This document shows, in pieces, positions 1 through 5,641 of a stretch of 7,650 bases of DNA. The notes beneath the pieces are model-generated. The model saw only the letters and a program-made list of their open reading frames with translations. It did not search any database and had not been told where the DNA came from. The DNA is from Chloroflexota bacterium (GTDB lineage Bacteria > Chloroflexota > Dehalococcoidia > Lucifugimonadales > Lucifugimonadaceae). The position numbers and the translations under genes are program-made. The stretch covers positions 1-7,650 of the forward strand of contig JAURLM010000085.1 in the NCBI GenBank assembly GCA_030831265.1, read 5' to 3'. Within the stretch, counting starts at the first letter, position 1, and every line of letters starts with the position of its first letter.

Positions 1-149
1 CGTCGGCAGGAGCTGTATGGGCACAACTCGGCATAACTGACGATGCCGCCATCGCACGCGCTACGGCAGCCAGCTTGCCAATTGTCGTCGATCATTGCGC
101 AAAAATGGAACACCGAAGATTGATCGCTGGCCGGGAGGAGGGGCGATGA
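1..149 (+). CDS. CoA-binding domain protein (YccU-like), C-terminal end only
   Basis: This is the 3' end of a gene that begins before the window. The reading frame opens at base 3 and shows 48 residues before the TGA at 147-149. The visible stretch contains AVWAQLGITDDAAIARA, then LPIVVDHCAKMEHRRL. This matches how small CoA_binding_2 (YccU-type, Rossmann-like) proteins end: a V-W-x-Q-L-G-I strand and helix, then a V-V-x-D-x-C segment and an E-H-x-R-L close. Such proteins are small, cytosolic and bind CoA-type ligands, and most have no assigned reaction. The stop overlaps the next start as ATGA, so the two genes are probably translated in sequence. The last eight or so residues (GREEGR region) also encode the ribosome binding site of the next gene. 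The family call rests on a short tail and is by eye. Confidence 0.7.
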   Translation, partial: SAGAVWAQLGITDDAAIARATAASLPIVVDHCAKMEHRRLIAGREEGR

Positions 150-883
150 CTACCGGCGTCCCTGCGGTGAAGCGACTTAAAGTCGCCATTGTGATTCCCA
201 CTTACAACGAACGTGAAAACCTTCCCGTGTTGATTACGGAACTGAGAGCACTCGGCATTGAGGGTCTTGGATTCGTAATTGTTGATGATGGCTCTCCGGA
301 TGGTACAGGCGAACTGGCAGATGAACTGGCTTCTGAATATGACGGCGTCTTTGACGTAATCCACAGGGAGCGGAAACAGGGACTCGGGCGTTCATACATC
401 GCCGGGTTTACCCGTGCCCTTGAACTGGGTGCTGAGAAGATTGTCCAGATGGATGCAGATCTTTCGCATCCCCCTGCGGAAGTGCCTGAAATGTTGGCTC
501 TGCTGGAAGAAGCAGATGTCGTCACGGGTTCACGCTATGTCCGAGGTGGCGGTGTCGACCCTTCGTGGAGCTTTTTACGTCGGCAGATCAGCTTCTGGGG
601 AGGGGTTGGAATCAGGATGGTGCTGGGTCTGAACGTCAGAGATGCGACCTCCGGGTTTAAGGCGTTCAGACGATCTGCCCTGGTCACGATCGGCCTTGAT
701 GGGCTGAAGCTGTCTGGATACGGGTTTCAGCCTGAGGTGGCCTACCGCGCGCAAAAGGCGGGTCTGAGCACAGTCGAACATCCCTTCGTGTTCATGGATC
801 GCACCGCAGGTAAATCAAAAATGTCATTCGGCATCGCACTCGAAGCGCTTTACCGCCTGCTCCTCATTCGCCTTCGCGGGTAA
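146..883 (+). CDS. Polyprenol monophosphomannose synthase-like GT2 glycosyltransferase
   Basis: The product is a 245-residue, single-domain GT-A glycosyltransferase of family 2, similar to bacterial polyprenol (dolichol)-phosphate mannose synthases. These transfer mannose from GDP-mannose to a polyprenyl phosphate, giving the lipid-linked donor used for cell-envelope glycans or protein mannosylation. Visible motifs are IPTYNE (17-22), VDDGSPDGT (46-54), the DAD metal site (D103, D105) in MDADLSHPP, GSRYVRGG (128-135), DATSGFKAFRR (167-176), GYGFQPEVAYRA (191-202) and FMDRTAGKSKMS (216-227). No transmembrane segment is evident, so it is probably a peripheral enzyme, unlike the DPMS forms with membrane tails. 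I chose the ATG at 146 rather than the longer reading from 95. GGAGG at 134-138 lies 7 nt upstream, the start overlaps the previous stop, and the family fold begins right after it. The acceptor and sugar are inferred from the family; a glucosyl relative is possible. Confidence 0.88.
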   Translation: MTTGVPAVKRLKVAIVIPTYNERENLPVLITELRALGIEGLGFVIVDDGSPDGTGELADELASEYDGVFDVIHRERKQGLGRSYIAGFTRALELGAEKIVQMDADLSHPPAEVPEMLALLEEADVVTGSRYVRGGGVDPSWSFLRRQISFWGGVGIRMVLGLNVRDATSGFKAFRRSALVTIGLDGLKLSGYGFQPEVAYRAQKAGLSTVEHPFVFMDRTAGKSKMSFGIALEALYRLLLIRLRG

Positions 884-930
884 CGCCTGACACCCCTGGC
901 TTCACCCTTTTGTTAGCTGTCTGCAAGCTA

Positions 931-959
931 TACGGAACAGCTTTTCCCGCAGTTCCGTA
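931..959 (+). terminator. Hairpin without a T-run, possible terminator or leader structure
   Basis: TACGGAAC (931-938) is perfectly complementary to GTTCCGTA (952-959). Inside, an A/A mismatch is followed by G940-C950 and C941-G949, leaving a 7-nt loop TTTTCCC. It lies about 48 nt after the GT2 stop, which suits a terminator. No T-tract follows on the plus strand (the next bases are GTGGGATC), so an intrinsic terminator is not proven. It could instead be part of the leader of the downstream gene. Confidence 0.35.
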
Positions 960-974
960 GTGGGATCAGGTTCG

Positions 975-1018
975 TATGTGGGTATACCGACGCTCCAATT
1001 TCGGTAAAACTCCACATG
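975..1018 (+). other. Two-part stem-loop in the leader of the TPR gene
   Basis: ATGTGG (976-981) pairs with CCACAT (1012-1017), and G-U wobbles at each end (975-1018 and 982-1011) extend it to 8 pairs. Across a small internal loop, TACCGA (985-990) pairs with TCGGTA (1001-1006) around a 10-nt loop. Two nested stems of this size, about 95 nt before a start codon, are compatible with a structured leader RNA. I recognise no known riboswitch or protein-binding leader in it. The pairing is by eye, and energy and conservation are untested. Confidence 0.3.
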
Positions 1019-1098
1019 GCAAAACTAGGTGCAGGCGGATATCAATCACTAGAACTTAGACGCGGTAATCAACCGGCTGTGAAATAAATCCAGTTTTG

Positions 1099-1113
1099 AT
1101 GGCGGAGTGCCAT
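1099..1113 (+). promoter_or_regulatory. Ribosome binding site within a small hairpin at the TPR gene start
   Basis: ATGGC (1099-1103) and GCCAT (1109-1113) form a perfect 5-bp inverted repeat around a 5-nt loop GGAGT. The Shine-Dalgarno core GGAG (1104-1107) sits in the loop, and the first two bases of the start codon (1112-1113) sit in the stem. Spacing from GGAG to the ATG is only 4 nt. Such a hairpin could weaken or time initiation, but a 5-bp stem may also be chance. Confidence 0.35.
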
Positions 1114-1954
1114 GGTCCAGCAACCACAACCAAGCCCTTCCCGACCGTTCAGCGAATTGAAGTCCGAGGCTGTTACTGCAGCGCTGTCCGGAAACTGGGA
1201 AGAAGCTGTCGACCTGAATTACCGGGCGTCAGAACAAGCCCCTGAAGACGTGGGCACCTACAACCGCCTGGCAACTGCATTGATTGAACTTGGAAGATTT
1301 TCCGAGGCACGCACCGCTGCTAACAACGCGATCACACGGGATCCAGACAACAAGATAGCCCGAAAGCATGTCGACAGGCTCTCACAGCTTGATGGTCCTG
1401 TGGCTTCTGCACCGGTGACTTCGGGGTCACGAATGGCATTGCGATTCATCACGGATTCCGCCAAGGCCACGGTTACTGAACTACTCAACCCCGCCCCGGT
1501 GAGGATCCTGGCTACCGTTTCACCAGGCCAGCAGTTGTTCCCGAAGGACAACGGTGTCCGCATGGATTTACACACGCGTGCGGGTGAGCGAATTGGGTCC
1601 ATGGAAGTTCATATTGCCCAGCGATTGCGCAAGTTGATGGCAAGCGGGAATGAATATGACTTTAGCGTGGCGAAGTTGTCTGAAGTGGCGTTGGCCGTTC
1701 TTATATCAGAGACAAAATGTGCACCGGGAATGTCAGCTGTCGTCTCCTTCCCGCCTTCCCTCCAGAAGTCGGTTGCAGACATCGACTTTGATGAAGAGCC
1801 ACTCGAAGATGACGATGACAGCGTCGAGATGGTAGAACATGACGACGACGACACGATAACCCCGGAAGCAGAACGTTCCGAGCGATTGAAGTCGATCATG
1901 ACCGGGAGACTGGGCGGTGCCTACGGTATCGAGGACGAAGGGCTGGACATCTAG
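1112..1954 (+). CDS. TPR protein with unrecognised middle domain and acidic C-terminal tail
   Basis: The product is 280 residues of unknown function. Residues about 15-90 form two tetratricopeptide-type helical repeats (ALSGNWEEAVDLNYRASEQAPED, then ALIELGRFSEARTAANNAITRDPDN), a scaffold usually used to bind other proteins. Residues about 105-213 form a separate, probably alpha/beta domain with the run GVRMDLHTRAGERIGSMEVHIAQRLRKLMASGNEYDFSV. The alternation of a strand, G-E-R-I-G, a helix with R-L-x-x-L-M, and G-N-x-Y recalls small beta-barrels such as HIRAN, but I cannot assign it. Residues 223-247 are extremely acidic, with 16 Asp/Glu in 25 positions, followed by a basic-acidic helix and MTGRLGGAYGIEDEG. 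There is no signal peptide or membrane segment, so it is probably cytosolic. The ATG at 1112 has GGAG 4 nt upstream, and no earlier in-frame start fits better. The gene stands alone, convergent with the aminotransferase. Confidence 0.75.
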   Translation: MVQQPQPSPSRPFSELKSEAVTAALSGNWEEAVDLNYRASEQAPEDVGTYNRLATALIELGRFSEARTAANNAITRDPDNKIARKHVDRLSQLDGPVASAPVTSGSRMALRFITDSAKATVTELLNPAPVRILATVSPGQQLFPKDNGVRMDLHTRAGERIGSMEVHIAQRLRKLMASGNEYDFSVAKLSEVALAVLISETKCAPGMSAVVSFPPSLQKSVADIDFDEEPLEDDDDSVEMVEHDDDDTITPEAERSERLKSIMTGRLGGAYGIEDEGLDI

Positions 1955-1957
1955 GGA

Positions 1958-3295
1958 TCAGGCGTAACCGGCTCTGACCAGCACTTTGCGAAGTGCGTCC
2001 ACAAACGCCCGTATATCTTCGTCTGTGTGAACCGCTGACACGTTACCGGCGCACCGATTGGACATTACGAACCCTTCGTTCAACATCCCTGTGAACACGG
2101 TCTGTAACATCTGTTTGTCGTTCGTTGCGTATGTGCGGTAGTCCGTTACATTTTCCGTGGTGAACTGGAGGGCGAACAGCGATGCTGCCCCGGTGACACC
2201 CATGGGAACCTCAAGCTCTGCAATCAATTCGCGAACGCTCTGTCGCAGCAGTTCCCCCTTACGCTCAAGTTCTTCGTATACCTCTGGAGTCAGCAACTCA
2301 AGCGTCGCGATTCCCGCTGCTGCAGTCATGGGGTTGCCGTTGAATGTCCCTGCGTGCTGGACCTGTCCGGGACCATGAGTTGGGTCCCAGAGCGACATAA
2401 TCTCGTCTTTGCCACCGAAGGCACCCACAGGCATTCCGCCACCGATAACCTTGCCGAAACAGGTCAGATCAGGCTTGATGCCGTAGAACTCTTGTGCTCC
2501 GCCGCGTGATGCCCGGAACGAGATGACTTCATCGAAGATGAGCGGGATTCCAAGCTCTGCGGTTACATCCCGGAGTCCCTGCAAGAACTCTGGTTTAGCT
2601 GGAACCATGCCGCATTGACCGTTTATTGGCTCGACGATCACCGCCGCCAATTCAGTTGCATGTTTGCGGATGATCCGCTCGGCTGCAGGGAAGTTGTTGT
2701 AGGGCATTATGACGATGTCGTCAGCAGCACCAGGGTTGATGCCGGGGAACATCACGACGGATTCAGGTTCTTCGGCGTCTCCTGCGACATTCACCGCCGG
2801 CGTAACGGATATCTGGATGGCATCGTGGTTGCCGTGATACGCACCTTCGCACTTGGCGATGAGCGTCTTGCCTGTAAATGCGCGTGCAGCACGGATTGCG
2901 TTCAACGTCGCCTCGGTACCTGAGTTAACGAAACGAACCTTCTCGACGGACGGAACCCGTTCGCAGATTATCTCGGCCCACCGGACAACGGACGGTGACG
3001 GCGCAGGATATGAAACGCCGTGGTCAAGCTGGTCGCGCAGTGCCTTGATCACGTCTGGATGCCTGTGACCCATGATGAGCGTCGTCATATTGTTGACGAA
3101 GTCAGTTCGGACATTCCCATCAGCATCGGTGAGTTTTGTGCCTTCCGCGTGCGTGACATAGACCGGGAACGGACTCCAGAAGATTGAGTTCCGAGTGTCT
3201 CCGCCCGGCATGAAACGCTCTGCCTGGTCATGGAGGGCTTTGGATTTCGGGTTTGCCGACCTGTATGCGGCAATCTCAACTTCGAGGGCAGTCAT
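1958..3295 (-). CDS. Class III PLP aminotransferase, glutamate-1-semialdehyde aminomutase-like
   Basis: This is a fold-type I, pyridoxal-phosphate-dependent enzyme of the class III aminotransferase family, 445 residues from the chosen start. Visible landmarks are the NSGTEA phosphate-binding turn (124-129), the AYHGNHD stacking region (about 152-158), FDEV with the cofactor-binding Asp (D255), the Schiff-base lysine in FGKVIGGGMPVGAFGG (K282), and GTFNGNP (316-322). Overall it is closest to HemL, glutamate-1-semialdehyde 2,1-aminomutase. However, the HemL stretch D-E-V-M-T-G-F-R is one residue shorter here (DEVISFR), and no other tetrapyrrole gene is near. A generic amino-acid or amino-ketone aminotransferase is equally possible, so no symbol is given. 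I chose ATG 3295, which has AAGGCGAG just upstream. The frame extends to a GTG at 3331 that has no ribosome binding site. The gene follows the sirtuin with a gap of about 42 nt and is probably the last gene of the recF operon. Confidence 0.85.
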   Translation of the reverse strand: MTALEVEIAAYRSANPKSKALHDQAERFMPGGDTRNSIFWSPFPVYVTHAEGTKLTDADGNVRTDFVNNMTTLIMGHRHPDVIKALRDQLDHGVSYPAPSPSVVRWAEIICERVPSVEKVRFVNSGTEATLNAIRAARAFTGKTLIAKCEGAYHGNHDAIQISVTPAVNVAGDAEEPESVVMFPGINPGAADDIVIMPYNNFPAAERIIRKHATELAAVIVEPINGQCGMVPAKPEFLQGLRDVTAELGIPLIFDEVISFRASRGGAQEFYGIKPDLTCFGKVIGGGMPVGAFGGKDEIMSLWDPTHGPGQVQHAGTFNGNPMTAAAGIATLELLTPEVYEELERKGELLRQSVRELIAELEVPMGVTGAASLFALQFTTENVTDYRTYATNDKQMLQTVFTGMLNEGFVMSNRCAGNVSAVHTDEDIRAFVDALRKVLVRAGYA

Positions 3296-3337
3296 TTCTC
3301 GCCTTTCATGTGGGAGGAAATTCACGGTCACCGGTAG

Positions 3338-4180
3338 CTACGCAGATCGTACATCCTGAGTGGGCTCGTTCGCTGCCCCGGATGGCGTTTCTTCGCAGAT
3401 CTTGAGAAGGTTCAGCAGGCTATTGAGCGCACTGCCGGCACTTGAACGCACGATCACATCTGAAATTGGGCTGAGTTTCGTTTCGTTTGGGTTTATCTCT
3501 ATAACGCTTGCACCGTTGGCTTTGGCGATCCACAACAGGCCGCTTGCCGGCCTGACGGATGCAGAGGTACCGATGGCCACAACGCAGGTTGCCATGTCTA
3601 TCTGCCGTCTAGCCTCAGCCAGTGTGTCTGCTGGAATCGGTTCGCCGAACATCACCGTGTCGAATTTTATTGATCCACCGCATGAAGCACACGGCTCAGG
3701 TGGCTCGATAGGCACAAAGTCACCCAGCGACATGCGCTGGCCGCATTGGATGCACCGCAACCTGCTGCGGTTGCCGTGAATCTCCGTCAGGTTTTTCAAC
3801 CCTGCTTTGAGATCGAGTCCGTCAATGTTCTGGGTGATGACATGGTGAACCGCACCGACTTTTTCCAGACCTGCAAGAGCATGATGCCCCGTGTGCGGTT
3901 CTGCAGCGACGAGAGCGTCACGCAGTTCAATGATGTGGGCGTCCATCTGCTGGTTGATTCGCTTTTGCCACCAGCCAACCGGATCGTCACGAAACTGCTT
4001 GAAGCCATCCATTTTCGGAGGGCCGTAACGCGTCCACAGACCGCCTTCTCCGCGAAATGTCGGGATGCCGCTTTCGACAGACATTCCGGCACCGGTCATC
4101 ACGACAACGTATTTGCTGTGCTTTATGAGCGATGCAGCCTGTTCCAGCGGGTCACTGGTGATTATCGGTTCAGTTAGCAA
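3338..4180 (-). CDS. Sir2-family NAD-dependent protein deacylase (sirtuin)
   Basis: This 280-residue sirtuin removes acetyl or other acyl groups from lysines using NAD, giving nicotinamide and O-acyl-ADP-ribose. The Rossmann core is clear: GAGMSVESGIPTFRG (30-44) binds NAD, TQNIDGLD (116-123) follows, and the catalytic histidine is H135 in IHGN. The zinc site is complete, with C143-x2-C146 and C164-x2-C167. Then come VMFGEPIP (176-183), GTSASVRPASGL (204-215) and EINPNET (228-234). By eye, the Y-x-x-R pair that reads acidic acyl groups in SIRT5 and CobB is W71-x-x-R74 here, so acyl preference is uncertain. Translation most likely begins at TTG (4178-4180). This start lies inside the recF end (11-nt overlap) and has AGGTGA about 7 nt upstream, while the next Met is already in the NAD motif. 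The last 20 or so residues are a polar tail. The call is firm for the family, not for the substrate. Confidence 0.93.
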   Translation of the reverse strand: MLTEPIITSDPLEQAASLIKHSKYVVVMTGAGMSVESGIPTFRGEGGLWTRYGPPKMDGFKQFRDDPVGWWQKRINQQMDAHIIELRDALVAAEPHTGHHALAGLEKVGAVHHVITQNIDGLDLKAGLKNLTEIHGNRSRLRCIQCGQRMSLGDFVPIEPPEPCASCGGSIKFDTVMFGEPIPADTLAEARRQIDMATCVVAIGTSASVRPASGLLWIAKANGASVIEINPNETKLSPISDVIVRSSAGSALNSLLNLLKICEETPSGAANEPTQDVRSA

Positions 4181-5411
4181 CCGGAGTCACCTTGCCGTCG
4201 TTGACTATGAACAGTTCGGCATGTTCCAAGAATTCGGGTGCGACGGCGTCGTCTTCAGCAGTCGTCAGCAGCACCTGTTCGTACTGTGAAACCTGTTGAA
4301 GCACCAGTTTTCTGCGACCCGGATCCAGCTCCGACAGGATGTCATCCAGTGCGAGTATTGGTGTTCGGCCAGTCAAAGACTTCACCACGCTGGCTTCTGC
4401 CACTTTCAAGGCGAGGGCGATAATACGAGCCTGCCCGCGAGAAGCAAATGAACCTGCTGGTTGGCCATTGAGCAAAATGCCGAGATCATCACGGTGTGGG
4501 CCGACAACAGTGAGTCCCTGTGCTATTTCGCGCCGTCGTGCCTCCTGCAATCCGCGCTCTAGCGACTCTTCTATGGCAGATTGCGTAAATGGTTCTGGGA
4601 GTTTGTCGCTCGGCCCGGAACCTGTGAGTTGTGGCTGATACTCCAGAGTCAGGTCATGTCCGCCTGTCAACTCAGCATGTGCTGGAATTGCTGCATCCTG
4701 TAACTGGCGAACAACCTGGTGTCTCTGGTGGATAATCCCGGCTCCTTCATATGCCAGTCGCTCATCCCAGAAAGCCATTTCGTCGGGTTCTGCACTTCCC
4801 TCCCTAACGCGTTTCAGCAGGTGATTACGTTGTGTAACCACCTTTGAGTAACGCTGCATTGATTTGAGATAGGAAGGACGGCTCTGCGAAATCAGTATGT
4901 CCAGGTAGCGACGTCTTGTTGTTGGCGAACCGAGTACGATCTCCAGGTCATCTGCTTCGAAGAAGACCACGTTCAGATGTCCAACGAACTCTGACGAAGT
5001 ACGGACGATGCCGTTCAGGCGTAGTGACTTACGAAGTCCTGTACCGCTGCTGCTTCCGGGTGCAGCGACATCGTAGTCGAGCTGTGCCTGCACTGTTTCA
5101 TCACCTTCCCGGCCGACCCCGAGAATTTGCACATGGCCGCCAGATTCACCAAGTTTCCAGCTGATGAGTTCCCGCTCGACACTTGTACGAGGAGATTTGG
5201 CGATGGCGAGCATGTACACGGCTTCCAGCAGATTACTTTTGCCATGACCGTTCGCACCCCTGAACACGGTGAGTCCGGGGTGTAGTTGCAAAGCTGTCTT
5301 TGCGTGGTTGCGAAACCCGTTCAGGGAGAGTCGAGCGATATGGATTGGATCTGCTCCCCGTTCAGGATGGTTGTCGATGCGCCCGTTACAAGGTGCATCG
5401 AGAAAATGCAT
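4170..5411 (-). CDS. recF: DNA replication and repair protein RecF
   Basis: RecF is an SMC-like ABC ATPase that binds single/double-strand DNA junctions and, with RecO and RecR, loads RecA at gaps. From the chosen ATG it has 413 residues, somewhat longer than the usual 360-390. Seen are ARLSLNGFRNH near the N-terminus, Walker A GANGHGKS (52-59), the RecF-typical DDLEIVLGSPTTRRRYLD (154-171), GPHRDD (304-309), signature SRGQ (324-327), and Walker B with D-loop in LALDDILSELD (353-363). The start is uncertain. ATG 5411 has no Shine-Dalgarno but sits about 25 nt after a good extended -10. A GTG at 5477 has GGGAG upstream but lies before that promoter. The family's usual start aligns with an ATC codon at 5343-5345 that follows GGGGAG. 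The gene leads a minus-strand set with the sirtuin and aminotransferase; dnaA, dnaN and gyrB, its common neighbours, are not in the window. Confidence 0.93.
   Translation of the reverse strand: MHFLDAPCNGRIDNHPERGADPIHIARLSLNGFRNHAKTALQLHPGLTVFRGANGHGKSNLLEAVYMLAIAKSPRTSVERELISWKLGESGGHVQILGVGREGDETVQAQLDYDVAAPGSSSGTGLRKSLRLNGIVRTSSEFVGHLNVVFFEADDLEIVLGSPTTRRRYLDILISQSRPSYLKSMQRYSKVVTQRNHLLKRVREGSAEPDEMAFWDERLAYEGAGIIHQRHQVVRQLQDAAIPAHAELTGGHDLTLEYQPQLTGSGPSDKLPEPFTQSAIEESLERGLQEARRREIAQGLTVVGPHRDDLGILLNGQPAGSFASRGQARIIALALKVAEASVVKSLTGRTPILALDDILSELDPGRRKLVLQQVSQYEQVLLTTAEDDAVAPEFLEHAELFIVNDGKVTPVAN
5354..5359 (-). promoter_or_regulatory. Strong Shine-Dalgarno inside the annotated recF N-terminus
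   Basis: On the minus strand GGGGAG lies 8 nt before an in-frame ATC codon (5343-5345). From there the protein would read (M)HIARLSLNGFRN, which matches where RecF proteins usually begin (M-H-I-x-x-L-x-L). None of the codons between 5411 and this point is ATG, GTG or TTG. This could be a real ribosome binding site for a rare ATC start, or a chance purine run within coding sequence. Confidence 0.3.
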
Positions 5412-5436
5412 GGTTGAATGTGTAATCGACCGCCCG

Positions 5437-5445
5437 ATTCTACCA
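5437..5445 (-). promoter_or_regulatory. recF: Candidate extended -10 promoter for recF
   Basis: On the minus strand the bases read TGGTAGAAT, fitting the extended -10 form TG-n-TAnnnT. No good -35 box is present at 17 nt, which is tolerable for an extended -10. The predicted transcript start would be near 5430, about 19 nt before the ATG at 5411. The same TAGAATCGG string occurs facing the other way at 5563-5571, ahead of apt. Confidence 0.4.
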
Positions 5446-5562
5446 ATGGCCGGAGTGATTCCCGGTGTGTTTAGCACTGAGCTCCCGGTCTGCAGGTCGA
5501 ATTGTGGCAGATGCCGCGGTCTCGTTGGAGGTCAGAAAGGACCCTTACGCGGCATTGCGGTT

Positions 5563-5571
5563 TAGAATCGG
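5563..5571 (+). promoter_or_regulatory. Candidate -10 box for apt and the HAD gene
   Basis: TAGAAT (5563-5568) matches the sigma-70 -10 at five of six positions and is followed by CGG, exactly as in the divergent recF element. No -35 box is convincing at 16-18 nt. A weaker alternative is TTGCGG (5555-5560), 17 nt, then TAGTTT (5578-5583). The leader before apt would be about 67 nt. Confidence 0.3.
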
Positions 5572-5641
5572 AACAGATAGTTTTCTAGATTGGAGCAGTG
5601 GTAGATTGCCAGGCGCGAATGCTAATGACTCAGGGAACGAT

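Larger units (their letters stand above)
884..1111. other. Non-coding interval between the GT2 and TPR genes, rich in inverted repeats
   Basis: This 228-nt gap holds no open frame I would defend on either strand and no tRNA or SRP-RNA signature. It contains a small inverted repeat TAGCT/AGCTA (914-918 with 926-930), a larger hairpin (931-959) and a two-part stem (975-1018). The 8-bp palindrome GGTATACC lies at 981-988. No good sigma-70 promoter stands out: TGGCAA, 17 nt and TATCAA upstream of the TPR gene is only a weak match. The interval must end transcription of the GT2 gene, lead into the TPR gene, or both. Confidence 0.5.

Noticed and set aside
884..1111. tRNA, SRP RNA or known riboswitch in the long intergenic gap
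   Set aside because: No cloverleaf, T-loop or conserved SRP tetraloop motif could be found despite the GGATCAGGTTCG string.
3296..3331. Aminotransferase start at GTG 3331
   Set aside because: No Shine-Dalgarno precedes it, while ATG 3295 has AAGGCGAG; the extra 12 residues are actually the translated leader. It remains possible.
3360..4177. Plus-strand frames of 139 and 143 residues opposite the sirtuin
   Set aside because: They are mirror frames of a gene with complete catalytic and zinc motifs, and no family signature is seen in them.
5412..5477. Longer RecF from GTG 5477
   Set aside because: GGGAG is nearby, but the segment contains the likely recF promoter and adds 22 more residues with no RecF-like sequence.
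5465..5641. 59-residue in-frame extension upstream of apt
   Set aside because: The frame is open but crosses both divergent promoter candidates, has no Apt-family counterpart, and ATG 5642 has its own ribosome binding site and normal Apt length.
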